Shown here: one piece after another, positions 28,633 through 37,306 of the stretch | Position numbering within the stretch: position 1 is the stretch's first letter | Layout of the letters: each line of letters begins with the position of its first letter | Assembly: GCF_963556105.2 (NCBI RefSeq) | Contig: NZ_OY829948.1 | Coordinates: 248,001-312,000 of the forward strand | Origin: an uncultured Tolumonas sp. | Lineage (GTDB): Bacteria; Pseudomonadota; Gammaproteobacteria; Enterobacterales; Aeromonadaceae | Direction of reading: 5' to 3' | Length of the DNA: 64,000 bases | The notes under the pieces: model-generated | What the model was told of the DNA's origin: nothing | Databases searched by the model: none | Seen by the model: the letters and a program-made list of their open reading frames with translations, nothing else | Translations under genes and position numbers: made by a program

Positions 28633-30099
28633 TTATGTTTGTGGTAAAGCTAAAGTATGCCAATGCGCATTATTTATGCTGACTGCACCGGTAGTCACTT
28701 CAACGCTGAGCAAGTGTTTTGGCCCTTGTTCAGGAAATGCCAGATTCGTCACCGCATAACGCCCGTCATCCAGCAGGAATTCCACCGAACTACGATCGAG
28801 CAATAAATCGAGTGAAATCTTCCGGTTAGCACCTAATGCCAACATGTAATCGTGAGGAAACTGCTGTTCATATGTCTCATCACCCCGAGCAGCAAAACGC
28901 AGACAACGTAGCGTCAAAAAGCCATTTTGAGTGCTCAGGATTAGCTGTGTGCCCTGCAACGGCGTCAGTGATAATGAACTGTTATCATCCAGAGTGACAT
29001 GCAGCGTTAAACGAGCGGCGGCTTCCCATTCGGTTTCCAGCAGTGTTGTCGAAGCCGTATAAGTATTATCGGCTAACGGCTGTGATGTGACCTGCGTCGC
29101 CTCAAGTTCACGAATAAAGGCATGGTGTAATCGCAACCCTTCATTCGTTGGTTTCAGGGTAAGTTCCTGCGGCATACTCATCGCCGAACGCCAGCTTTGT
29201 GTTGGTGTATGGTTGGCATACGGCCAGCAACTCATCCACGCCAATGCGAGACGGCGGCCATCACTGTGTGGAATATCCGCCCAGGTCTGCGTGGCATAAA
29301 AATCACGGCCATGATCCAGCCATAACACAGTTTCCGGCGTGTGATCATCGATGAAACGTTCACCATCAAATTGACCGACAAAATATTGCGTCCCCGAGCC
29401 GCCCGCATAAGCTTCACGTTGTACGCCTACGATCAAGATCCAACGACTCTCCGTGCTGCCTTCTATTTTGATTTCAAACAGATCGGGACATTCCCACGCG
29501 CGTTCATCGTGCGCACCATGCCCGTCACCGAACGATGAGCTGAATAACCAATTTTTGGCATCGGTAGAACGATAGATACTGACTTGCTGCCCGGTCGTCA
29601 CCACCATGATCCAATGCTGGCTTGGAGAGTGCCAGAACACTTTGGGATCGCGAAAATCTTGCAGCCCAGGGTTCGCAATGACCGGATTGCCACTGAATTT
29701 GCTCCAATGCCGACCATTGTCATGGCTGTAGGCCAAGCCTTGCGATTGCGGAAAATCGACATCATCCGGACGTTTTTCGGCAGCTATGGTGTAATAAGCG
29801 AGCAAGCCATCTTTGCCATTCAACAAACCGGATTTATCACCAACGTCTACGGTTGCAGTGCCGGAAAAACACATCCCCAACGTATCAGGCGCTAATGCGA
29901 TCGGTAAATGTGTCCAGGACAAAAGATCGGTGCTGACCGCATGGCCCCAGTGCATTGGCCCCCATACGCTATCGCAGGGGTAATATTGATAAAACAGATG
30001 GTATTCGCCGTCTTTGTAAACTAATCCATTGGGGTCATTCAACCAGCCAAAAGCAGGCGTAAAATGCAGCAATGGACGGTAATGTTTTTCGGCTAACAT
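28633..30099 (-). CDS. GH32 beta-fructosidase (sucrose / sucrose-6-phosphate hydrolase)
   Basis: 488 residues. All GH32 motifs are present: WLNDPNGL (residues 19-26, nucleophile Asp22), FSGTATVD, FRDPKVFW near 170 (transition-state Asp) and WECPDLFEI near 205 (acid/base Glu). A beta-sandwich C-terminal domain follows (SLDLLLDRSSVEFLLDDGRYAVT). There is no signal peptide, so it works in the cytosol on imported sugar, either free sucrose/fructan oligomers or the PTS product sucrose-6-phosphate. No PTS or permease gene is nearby. TAGGAGC precedes the ATG, and a 10-bp inverted repeat abuts that ribosome site. Confidence 0.92.
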   Translation of the reverse strand: MLAEKHYRPLLHFTPAFGWLNDPNGLVYKDGEYHLFYQYYPCDSVWGPMHWGHAVSTDLLSWTHLPIALAPDTLGMCFSGTATVDVGDKSGLLNGKDGLLAYYTIAAEKRPDDVDFPQSQGLAYSHDNGRHWSKFSGNPVIANPGLQDFRDPKVFWHSPSQHWIMVVTTGQQVSIYRSTDAKNWLFSSSFGDGHGAHDERAWECPDLFEIKIEGSTESRWILIVGVQREAYAGGSGTQYFVGQFDGERFIDDHTPETVLWLDHGRDFYATQTWADIPHSDGRRLALAWMSCWPYANHTPTQSWRSAMSMPQELTLKPTNEGLRLHHAFIRELEATQVTSQPLADNTYTASTTLLETEWEAAARLTLHVTLDDNSSLSLTPLQGTQLILSTQNGFLTLRCLRFAARGDETYEQQFPHDYMLALGANRKISLDLLLDRSSVEFLLDDGRYAVTNLAFPEQGPKHLLSVEVTTGAVSINNAHWHTLALPQT

Positions 30100-30110
30100 G
30101 ACAGCTCCTA

Positions 30111-30144
30111 ATTACTGATGTAACAAAACAGTTTCATCAGTAAT
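30111..30144 (-). promoter_or_regulatory. Inverted repeat next to the GH32 ribosome site
   Basis: ATTACTGATG at 30111-30120 and CATCAGTAAT at 30135-30144 form a perfect 10-bp inverted repeat with a 14-base spacer. On the minus strand it ends directly before TAGGAGCTGTC-ATG of the GH32 gene. It could be an operator for the adjacent LacI-type regulator or an mRNA hairpin beside the ribosome site. Confidence 0.5.
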
Positions 30145-30231
30145 AAATTAAGAAAGCGACTTATAGCTAAAAATATACGCTTTAAACGTGAAACACCGCA
30201 AACATATACCGAAAATGTTATGTAAAACATG

Positions 30232-30256
30232 CTGTAACAAATAAATTTCGTTACAG
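30232..30256. other. Inverted repeat downstream of yfcE
   Basis: CTGTAAC at 30232-30238 pairs with GTTACAG at 30250-30256, just beyond the yfcE stop on the minus strand. There is no T tract; it may be a weak end-of-message hairpin or part of the GH32 promoter region. Confidence 0.35.
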
Positions 30257-30262
30257 AAAACC

Positions 30263-30811
30263 CTACAGCTGAACCGAGGCTATAACCCGCTCAGTTTGCA
30301 GTCCGATAATGTTTAATATGCCGTGTTGATAAATAGCATAACTTGGCTCAGCGCCATTACGCGGAAACGTGATCGAACCGGGGTTGATCCGACAGATTCC
30401 TTTAGCATCCAGCTCAATGCCAGCAACATGTGAATGTCCACTCAGTAACACATCACCCGCCACCAAGGGCAAGTTTTCCGCGTCGTACAGATGTCCATGT
30501 GTCATAAACCAACGACGAGAATCGACTAACAGCTGGTTATGCGGCGCTAAACAGGGAAATTGCAGCAACATCTGATCAACTTCACTGTCGCAGTTCCCTC
30601 TTACCGCAATGATCTTTTCCCGTAATTGGTTAAGTGCTTCTGCGACGAATGGCGGTGCGTAACCTTCCGGCACAGGGTTACGAGGCCCATGGTTCAAAAT
30701 ATCACCCAACACCAGATAATAATCCGGTGCAAATTGTTGGGCGTGATCCAGTGTTTTTTGTAGTGCAGGAAAACAGCCGTGGATATCAGAAATGACGGCA
30801 AAAGAAGGCAT
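30263..30811 (-). CDS. yfcE: Metallophosphatase YfcE
   Basis: 182 residues from ATG at 30811, which has GAGGTG about eight bases upstream; the frame is open from a GTG nine bases further out that lacks a ribosome site. It is a calcineurin-like phosphodiesterase with all metal motifs: DIHGCF (residues 9-14), LGDILNHGPRNPVPEGYAPP, VRGNCDSEVDQML, MTHGHLYD and SGHSHVAG. The E. coli relative hydrolyses phosphodiesters in vitro; its natural substrate is unknown. It is cytosolic. An ERIC element lies just upstream. Confidence 0.93.
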   Translation of the reverse strand: MPSFAVISDIHGCFPALQKTLDHAQQFAPDYYLVLGDILNHGPRNPVPEGYAPPFVAEALNQLREKIIAVRGNCDSEVDQMLLQFPCLAPHNQLLVDSRRWFMTHGHLYDAENLPLVAGDVLLSGHSHVAGIELDAKGICRINPGSITFPRNGAEPSYAIYQHGILNIIGLQTERVIASVQL

Positions 30812-30845
30812 GACGGGCACCTCATCACTAGGCAGGAAAAAGCAT

Positions 30846-30975
30846 TATACCCTTCGTACTTGAAGTTGCAGCATCGTTGACGGCGTTCACTCACCCCAAT
30901 CACATAGCCTATCTATGCTCATGGGGATTTGCTCACTTGTCGCCTTGCTGCAACTCCAATTACTTTGAGTATATA
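30846..30975. repeat. ERIC element 4, full length
   Basis: About 130 bp from TATACCCTTCGTACTTGAAG to TTTGAGTATATA, in the inverse orientation to elements 1 and 5. It has the central CCCCAATCACATAG and CTATGCTCATGGGG halves. It lies between the yfcE start and the feoC stop. Confidence 0.87.
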
Positions 30976-31022
30976 GGCGCCTGAAAGCAGCGCGCCCAGC
31001 AAAGCCGGACGCGGTTTGGGGA

Positions 31023-31265
31023 TTAATTTTTCTGGATAAAACCAATCAAACCTTCAGGTTGCCATTCGTAGTAAATTTCACTGCGCTGACCACAGCAACT
31101 ACCGCTGCAACCACCAGCAGAGACTTTACGTACCCGCCCCTTGCGCATCCAGACACCAATCATGGCATCAATAGCATCTTCGGAGGTTTGGAACTGCCGG
31201 GCCAGTTCGCGCCCGGTCATTCGTTGTTGTTGCTGCAGACAATCGGCAATATCACGCAAAATCAT
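31023..31265 (-). CDS. feoC: FeoC-like ferrous-iron transport protein
   Basis: 80 residues. A winged-helix N-terminus (LRDIADCLQQQQRMTGRELARQFQTSEDAIDAMIGVWMRKG) is followed by a cysteine cluster GGCSGSCCGQRSE, the four-cysteine region that binds an iron-sulfur cluster in several FeoC proteins. FeoC binds FeoB in the cytosol and can protect it from proteolysis. Its start overlaps the feoB stop by four bases, so it is the last gene of feoABC. Confidence 0.88.
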   Translation of the reverse strand: MILRDIADCLQQQQRMTGRELARQFQTSEDAIDAMIGVWMRKGRVRKVSAGGCSGSCCGQRSEIYYEWQPEGLIGFIQKN

Positions 31266-33541
31266 ATCAATACCCTCTTGTTCAGCAGAATATCTCCGCG
31301 ACGGCGTAAACCTAACGTCAGCAGCAAGAACCCACCAACGTAGAACAGGATCCAGAACAGACTGGTGGTTGGATGACTGCTAAACGTAGTGATCTGAAAG
31401 TAAAGTGTCGATGCTGCAAAGGCCAACAGGTTACACCACATCGCCACAAAAATAGCCCAGTTACGACCTGACTCGCGGAACAACGCACCCATCGCTGCTG
31501 AACATGGCATATAGAGCAATACGAATAACAGGTAAGCAAACGCACCCGTCGCACCAGCAAAATGTTGCTGCATATTGGCATAAACAGAGACATCTACGGA
31601 TTGACTGGCAGCCGCAGCCTGTTCATCGCTGATATCACCGATATCCAATCCGACAGGATCTTTAACGTTAATATTGGCCAAGTTTGCTGGAATAGTCGCT
31701 GCCGCTTCGGTCACTTTATTCCACAGATTAAATTCTGATTTAGCCCCCGAATCAGCGGCACTGGCTTGATAAAGCGTATTCAGAGTGCCGACTACCGCTT
31801 CTTTTGCGAAAATACCGGTAATGATGCCCACTGTTGCCTGCCAGTTATCTGGCTTGATACCCAGTGGTGACAATACTGGTGTGATTTGCTGCGCTGCGAC
31901 AGCCAACAGTGACTTACCGTTATTCTGGTTACCAAACGAACCATCGGTGCCCATAGAGTTAAAGACACTCAGTATCGCCACCACAACCACGATGACTTTA
32001 CCGGCACCCAATATAAAGATTTTCAACTTCTGCCAGGTTTTCAGGAAGATGTAGTTTAAGCGTGGTAACTCGTAATCCGGCATCTCCATGATGGATGATT
32101 CACTTTTACCCGGCAAAATCGTGTTGCGCAGCACCAGCCCAGTGAAAATTGCAGCCAGAATGCCCAACAAATATAACGCAAAGACAATGTTCTGACCGGA
32201 GTTCGGGAAGAATGCCACCGCAAACAATGCATACACCGGTAAACGCGCCCCACAAGACATAAACGGCGCCATCGCATTGGTCAGCATACGCTCACGTTCT
32301 GAATTTAATGTACGGGTTGCCATAAAGGCCGGCACAGAACAACCAAACCCCATCAGCATTGGCACGAATGCTTTACCGGGTAAGCCCAGATAACGCATTA
32401 ACCGATCGACCACAAACGCGGCCCGCGCCAGATAACCTGACGCTTCCAGTGCCGCCAAAAACATATACAGAAAACCAATCACCGGAATAAAGGTGGCAAC
32501 CGTTCGGATACCGGTACCAAAACCATCCGATAACAAGGCAATCAGCCATTCTGGTAACCCAATATGTTCAAATAACACCCGGGAACCATCAACAAAAATA
32601 CCTGCCGCTAAAATATCGAAGAAATCGATAAACGCTTTACCCAGATTGATGGAGAACAGGAACATCAGATACATCATGCCAAGGAAGACTGGCAGACCCA
32701 GCCAGCGATTCAGCACCAGATTATCCAACTGCTCACTGCGCTTCTGGCTCAATTTGCCATGCTGACGCAAGGTAGGGCGACACTCGTTATACACAAAACT
32801 AAAGCGCGCATCGGCCAGTAACAAATCCAGATCATGCGCTTTTTGCAGTTGCGCAATCTGCTGTTTGGCTGACACCGTCAGTTGCGCCGCCATAGCCTCT
32901 TCCACCACCGGATCTTGTTCCAGCAGGCGCAAAGCACAACCGCGATTAGATAAATGCGGATGGGATAATTGCGGAGCCATTTGATCAACCAACGTATCAA
33001 TCTCGTCGCCATAAGCAAGATCTAATGGCTGGGATGCCTGCGTTTGCTCAATTAATGCCGGTAAAATCGCTTTGAAAGAAAGCACTTCTTTGCGGTTATG
33101 CGCCGACAATGCCACCACCGGACAGCCCAGTTTTTCGCTTAATACATTCGTATCAATCGACTGGTTACGACGTTTCAATACATCGTATTTATTCAGCACC
33201 ACCAGCACCGGTAAACCTAATTCCCGCAGTTGTAATGTCAGCAACAGGGAACGCTCCAAACTGCTGGAATCAACCACGTTGATCACCAGGTCGGGCTTAT
33301 TATTCATGACATAACGAAAGGCAATCTGCTCATCAATCGAGCTATCACGGCTTTCCAGCGCGTAGATCCCCGGCAGATCAACCAATTCATAAGCATAATC
33401 TTCAAACTGGAATTGGCCGGTTTTCTTATCGACTGTCACCCCACTCCAGTTACCAACCTGCTGATTAGCGCCGGTTAGCGCATTAAACAGTGATGTTTTC
33501 CCGCTATTCGGGTTCCCCACGGTGACAATGTGATGACTCAT
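31262..33541 (-). CDS. feoB: Ferrous iron transporter FeoB
   Basis: 759 residues. The N-terminal GTPase has G1 GNPNSGKTSLFN (residues 8-19), G3 DLPGIYAL and G4 NKYD. A helical spacer with guanine-dissociation-inhibitor role follows (about 170-265). The membrane part has the two gate domains, recognisable by GCSVPAFMATRTL and SCGARLPVYALFA, plus the Feo-specific cysteine regions. It imports Fe(II) across the inner membrane. Its start overlaps the feoA stop by four bases, and its stop overlaps the feoC start. The residues around TRTLNSERERMLTNAMAPFMSCGARLP match E. coli FeoB closely. Confidence 0.96.
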   Translation of the reverse strand: MSHHIVTVGNPNSGKTSLFNALTGANQQVGNWSGVTVDKKTGQFQFEDYAYELVDLPGIYALESRDSSIDEQIAFRYVMNNKPDLVINVVDSSSLERSLLLTLQLRELGLPVLVVLNKYDVLKRRNQSIDTNVLSEKLGCPVVALSAHNRKEVLSFKAILPALIEQTQASQPLDLAYGDEIDTLVDQMAPQLSHPHLSNRGCALRLLEQDPVVEEAMAAQLTVSAKQQIAQLQKAHDLDLLLADARFSFVYNECRPTLRQHGKLSQKRSEQLDNLVLNRWLGLPVFLGMMYLMFLFSINLGKAFIDFFDILAAGIFVDGSRVLFEHIGLPEWLIALLSDGFGTGIRTVATFIPVIGFLYMFLAALEASGYLARAAFVVDRLMRYLGLPGKAFVPMLMGFGCSVPAFMATRTLNSERERMLTNAMAPFMSCGARLPVYALFAVAFFPNSGQNIVFALYLLGILAAIFTGLVLRNTILPGKSESSIMEMPDYELPRLNYIFLKTWQKLKIFILGAGKVIVVVVAILSVFNSMGTDGSFGNQNNGKSLLAVAAQQITPVLSPLGIKPDNWQATVGIITGIFAKEAVVGTLNTLYQASAADSGAKSEFNLWNKVTEAAATIPANLANINVKDPVGLDIGDISDEQAAAASQSVDVSVYANMQQHFAGATGAFAYLLFVLLYMPCSAAMGALFRESGRNWAIFVAMWCNLLAFAASTLYFQITTFSSHPTTSLFWILFYVGGFLLLTLGLRRRGDILLNKRVLI

Positions 33542-33765
33542 ACGGCTTGCACCTCAATTAAGCGCGCTAAGGCGGTCTGAATGGAAAGTGTGATGCTGGA
33601 TGTCGCGATTTGTAATGGATCGCCTAATGGTGCCTGCCGAATAAAACGGATCTCTGAAGATGGTAATAACCCCATCGCCATTAGTTTGCGTTTCACCGCA
33701 GGTTCGAGTTGCGCCAGACTCACGATGCGAGCCGTTTCACCCGGCTTTAATTCTGACATTAGCAT
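33538..33765 (-). CDS. feoA: FeoA ferrous-iron transport protein
   Basis: 75 residues from ATG at 33765 (ATG at 33759 is also possible), the same length as E. coli FeoA. The open frame runs to 33798, but that stretch overlaps a Fur box and so cannot be coding if the promoter is where the box suggests. SH3-like fold segments are seen: SLAQLEPAVKRKLMAMGLLPSSEIRFIRQAPLGDPLQI and ITLSIQTALARLIEV. FeoA is a small cytosolic partner needed for FeoB transport. It is the first gene of the feoABC operon. Confidence 0.92.
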   Translation of the reverse strand: MLMSELKPGETARIVSLAQLEPAVKRKLMAMGLLPSSEIRFIRQAPLGDPLQIATSSITLSIQTALARLIEVQAV

Positions 33766-33777
33766 ACTGCACCACCA

Positions 33778-33796
33778 GTTATTGATAATCGTTATC
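33778..33796 (-). promoter_or_regulatory. Fur box upstream of feoABC
   Basis: GTTATTGATAATCGTTATC; its complement matches the 19-bp Fur consensus GATAATGATAATCATTATC at 15 of 19 positions. It lies 13-31 bases before the chosen feoA start. Repression by Fur with iron is the expected control of feo operons. Confidence 0.8.
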
Positions 33797-33962
33797 ACTA
33801 AGATTCAGTTTAATGATAATCCCGCCAAAATAAAGTGGTTTTGTGAGGAAAACACACTTTTCCAGTGAAATAAGTGCTTCAAAAATTATGCCATTACAAT
33901 GATTAAACAGTACCGCAACAGTTACGCAACAACAGTAAGGAAATTAAAACAGAGGAAGGCGA

Positions 33963-36338
33963 TTAAAACAGGGAAAGCTGAGTATTGACGATTTGATCAA
34001 ACTGCAGGTGGATGTGCGGCAGGATGGCATCGGCCACCGGCTTAAGTTGTTTATCAATATAGTGTTGATAATCGAGCGGATGCTGCTGATACGCCACCGG
34101 CTCCGGGCCTTGTGTGGTGATCACGTATTCGATCCAGCCTTTGTGCTGGTAGCGGGGAGGCAAACCGCGTTGACGGCGGATCTCATCCGCCAGACGTGCC
34201 GCTTTTACATGCGGGGGTTGTGTTTTGTCGTAATCGTTGAGTTTACGACGTAAGCGTTTGCGATAAACCAGACATTCGTCCAATTCACCACGCTGGGTTT
34301 TCTCAATTGTGTCACGAATAAATTCGCGCGGGTCTTGTTCCTGAAAAATACGCTCATACAATCCGGTCTGGAATTGTTTGGCCAGTTCCGTCCAATCGGA
34401 TCGTACGGTTTCCATACCTTTAAATATGAGCTTATCTTCGCCGTTTTCATGGCAAAGACCAGCATAACGTTTTTTGCTGCCCAATTCCGTGCCGCGTAAG
34501 GTCGGCATCAGAAAGCGGTGGTAATGCCGTTCAAATTGCAGCTCAAGACACGACTCAAGCTGAAATTCCTGCTGGAGTTTTTCTTTCCACCACAGATTGA
34601 TCTTCTGTACTAATTCTTTCCCCATCTGCTGTGCTTTTTCTGCGCTCACCCGGTTTTTCAGCCAGACAAAAATCGAATCCGTATCGCCATAAATGACGGT
34701 ATAGCCGTGTGACTCAATAAAAATTCGCGATTCCTGCATGATCCAATGCCCACGCATGGTAATACCCGAGGCTAAACGAGGATCAAAAAACCGGCAGCCG
34801 ACCGACCCCATCACACCATAAAAGGCATTCATCAGGATCTTGATCGCTTGTGAACGCGGCTGATCATGCTCAGTTTTCGCTTGTTCCCGCGCTTGCCACA
34901 GATGAGCAATTAATCCCGGCAGAATATGGTGTTTGCGGGAAAAACGCCCGCCAACATAACCGGGAATGGTGTCTGTTTCCGGCTCTTGTAAACCATGCAC
35001 CAGCGCCAGCGGATCAATATGAAATGTGCGAATGATGCTGGGATATAGACTCTTAAAATCGAGCACTAAGACATCATGGTAAAAACCGGGCAGTGAATTC
35101 ATCACATAACCGCCAGGTGACGTCGCGATGGCACCGTGCGGTAAATTGGGTGCGACAAAACCAGCCTGATGTAAACGAGGAATATACAGATTAGTAAACG
35201 CCGCCACCGAACCACCGTAGCGATCAAGCTCTAACCCGGTTAACTGGCTACGTAAACAGAGAAACGAGAGTAGATGACACTTATCAAAAATCTCGATCAC
35301 CAACCGGCAATCTTCCAGATTGTAATGCGCTAAAGCCGGTTTATCGTGATGAAACAGACGCGAGATTTCAGCAATACGATCATCCGGGTCGTGGATCGCT
35401 TTGCCGCGCCCCAGCAGTTCCTGCGCAACATACTCCAGCCCAAACCGATCAAAGCGAAACGTAGCTGATTTCAGAGCATCGATACCATCAATCACCATTC
35501 GGCCCGGTAAGATCAACTGGCCTTGCTGATCATCTAGGCGGGATGGGCGCCACCGCATCAGGCTTTGCCCACGCCCCCAACGCAGAGGGTATTTATGAAA
35601 TTCAGCCCGCCGTAACAACAGCCGGAAATCGAAATTCACCACATTCCAGCCAATGATGATATCGGGATCATGACGCAACAACCAACGCTCCAGCGCCAGC
35701 AGCAGCGAGTATTCGTTATTCACCCATTCAATGTTCATATCTGATGGTTCGGCGGTGCCGACCATGATCACCGTCGAAATTTCACGGCCATCCGGTTCCC
35801 GCAGCAATAAGGCAACGGAATAGAGTTCACCATCCATCGCGCACTCGACATCGAGTGATAACACGCGAAAATGTGGCGTCACTTCGGCCGGTTCCAGTTC
35901 GGTGAGTTTTACTTCCCGATAACCAGCCCGTTGCCGGAAATGACCACTGAAGCGCATACCTGCCGTAATAAAGCGCTGCATCAGGCAGACATCGGCAAAA
36001 CGCAGATCACTTTCATAGATGGTCAGTTGGTGCAAATGCAGTAATTCAACCGCGCGGTGATAAGCGGATAAAGTCGGAAAACAGCAGGCTAATACCGGTT
36101 CTTGCTGAAAGGTGTTTAAGGTTGTGGTGCGCAAACGCCCATGCAGATGATGCTGGCGGAATAACTCTAAGGCACGCTCTTTATCGCGCAAAGGCAGGTA
36201 AAAACTCAGCTGTTCACCAGTCAGAAGTAAACGAACCGGGCCATCCTCCGTCGCTAGCCAGTATTCAACTTGAGCTTGATCTGCCACATCCCGGCTTTGT
36301 CGGGTCAGCAGAAACCCCATCTGGCGGGCGATAAACAT
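33963..36338 (-). CDS. polB: DNA polymerase II (family B)
   Basis: 791 residues (E. coli 783). Proofreading domain: Exo I SLDVECAMDGEL near residue 165, Exo II IIGWNVVNFDFRLL near 228, Exo III region HYNLEDC near 335. Polymerase domain: motif A DFKSLYPSIIRTF near 425, motif B KILMNAFYGVMGSVGCRFF near 505, motif C IYGDTDSIF near 553. The C-terminus TQLSLF fits the beta-clamp binding consensus QLSLF. It acts in replication restart and translesion repair. In E. coli polB is an SOS gene, but I found no LexA box here. A DUF4357 gene ends six bases upstream, so the two form an operon. Confidence 0.96.
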   Translation of the reverse strand: MFIARQMGFLLTRQSRDVADQAQVEYWLATEDGPVRLLLTGEQLSFYLPLRDKERALELFRQHHLHGRLRTTTLNTFQQEPVLACCFPTLSAYHRAVELLHLHQLTIYESDLRFADVCLMQRFITAGMRFSGHFRQRAGYREVKLTELEPAEVTPHFRVLSLDVECAMDGELYSVALLLREPDGREISTVIMVGTAEPSDMNIEWVNNEYSLLLALERWLLRHDPDIIIGWNVVNFDFRLLLRRAEFHKYPLRWGRGQSLMRWRPSRLDDQQGQLILPGRMVIDGIDALKSATFRFDRFGLEYVAQELLGRGKAIHDPDDRIAEISRLFHHDKPALAHYNLEDCRLVIEIFDKCHLLSFLCLRSQLTGLELDRYGGSVAAFTNLYIPRLHQAGFVAPNLPHGAIATSPGGYVMNSLPGFYHDVLVLDFKSLYPSIIRTFHIDPLALVHGLQEPETDTIPGYVGGRFSRKHHILPGLIAHLWQAREQAKTEHDQPRSQAIKILMNAFYGVMGSVGCRFFDPRLASGITMRGHWIMQESRIFIESHGYTVIYGDTDSIFVWLKNRVSAEKAQQMGKELVQKINLWWKEKLQQEFQLESCLELQFERHYHRFLMPTLRGTELGSKKRYAGLCHENGEDKLIFKGMETVRSDWTELAKQFQTGLYERIFQEQDPREFIRDTIEKTQRGELDECLVYRKRLRRKLNDYDKTQPPHVKAARLADEIRRQRGLPPRYQHKGWIEYVITTQGPEPVAYQQHPLDYQHYIDKQLKPVADAILPHIHLQFDQIVNTQLSLF

Positions 36339-36344
36339 CAGTGA

Positions 36345-36809
36345 TTATTTTTTCCCATAACCGGATTGTTTCAGAGTAAACCCTGTGTCGTTGCTCCAGG
36401 CATCCAGACCACTGCGGTTATTACCGGCGATCAGACTGGCAGCAAGGCTCGGGCTGTTAAACAGATAATCATCAGTAAATAAATAGCAGTTATTGGTGCG
36501 TACCAACACACCTTTCACTAATAAGTTATTACGCAGATCAATCACCGCTTGGCGCAATGAACCAGCCTGTTCTAAAGTTGCCGTGGAGCCTTGAGCAATC
36601 ATAAACCCCGGCTTATAACGCTGCCCCACCGGGTAACCGCTGGCTTCGGCATCTTTAACCAGAAAACGATACATTTCCCGTTCGCCGGGTTTGTTGCTCA
36701 TCAACGCTTTTTGCAGGGTCATTAATTCATCAAAAATATCGATCGGCACCACAGCCGCCACCCGATGGCCCTGACTATCGACGATAAAATTGACCTGTTT
36801 ATTCAACAT
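36345..36809 (-). CDS. DUF4357-domain protein of unknown function
   Basis: 154 residues. The first 35 (NFIVDSQGHRVAAVVPIDIFDELMTLQKAL) look like the short strand-helix element found in Phd-like antitoxins and several host proteins. The rest matches the DUF4357 pattern: MIAQGSTATLEQAGSLRQAVIDLRNNLLVKGVL, then LFNSPSLAASLIAGNNRSGLDAW. DUF4357 is usually found at the C-terminus of restriction/GIY-YIG-type or uncharacterised proteins and may bind nucleic acid. It stands immediately ahead of polB in the same operon, which could suggest a DNA-related role; this is inference only. No toxin partner is seen. Confidence 0.7.
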   Translation of the reverse strand: MLNKQVNFIVDSQGHRVAAVVPIDIFDELMTLQKALMSNKPGEREMYRFLVKDAEASGYPVGQRYKPGFMIAQGSTATLEQAGSLRQAVIDLRNNLLVKGVLVRTNNCYLFTDDYLFNSPSLAASLIAGNNRSGLDAWSNDTGFTLKQSGYGKK

Positions 36810-36871
36810 CCGTGATTCCCCCTGTTTTCTATTGTTATCCTGCTGATCTAATACCTGTTTTTGGGTAGGAA

Positions 36872-37306
36872 CTACAACATTTTAATGAAATATTTGGGTG
36901 ATTCTGCGAACCCTTCGCGCACATAAAAACGATGGGCATCGACTCGGCGCTGATGGCAATGCACTTCCATCCGATCACAGCGCTGCTCACGGGCATACGC
37001 TTCCGCCTGCTGTAACAGTGCTTTACCAACACCATGGCTGCGCGCGGTTTCATCAATACAAAAATAGCTGATACGGGCAAAATCACCGGCTAACGCAAGC
37101 TGTGGAATAATATGCAGAGATAAAAAACCAACCACTTGTTGATTTATTTCGGCGACCCAACAAACCGCCGCCGCGTCGTTAGCGATGGCATTGAGTTTGC
37201 TGACCATAAAATCTGCAGTATCGGGATAACCCAGTTGCGTTAATAAATCGGATAACGCAAACGCATCATTAGTGACGGCTTGGCGACAAAAGCAATTGTC
37301 TGACAT
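36872..37306 (-). CDS. GNAT-family N-acetyltransferase
   Basis: 144 residues from ATG at 37306, which follows GGGGGAG; upstream in-frame residues have no ribosome site. Core motifs are present: CWVAEINQQVVGFLSLHIIPQL, then ARISYFCIDETARSHGVGKALLQQAEAYAREQRC (acetyl-CoA loop RSHGVGKA) and VHCHQRRVDAHRFYVREGF. The C-terminus KYFIKML is typical of small amine or aminoglycoside-like acetyltransferases, but the substrate is unknown. It overlaps the 3' end of the upstream HAD phosphatase gene by 38 bases, so the two are co-translated. Confidence 0.83.
   Translation of the reverse strand: MSDNCFCRQAVTNDAFALSDLLTQLGYPDTADFMVSKLNAIANDAAAVCWVAEINQQVVGFLSLHIIPQLALAGDFARISYFCIDETARSHGVGKALLQQAEAYAREQRCDRMEVHCHQRRVDAHRFYVREGFAESPKYFIKML

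Noticed and set aside
36345..36809. Toxin-antitoxin module based on the Phd-like N-terminus
   Set aside because: No small toxin gene is adjacent; the neighbours are polB and an acetyltransferase.
36810..36871. LexA (SOS) box before the DUF4357-polB operon
   Set aside because: No CTG-N10-CAG with the expected AT core was found by eye in the spacer.
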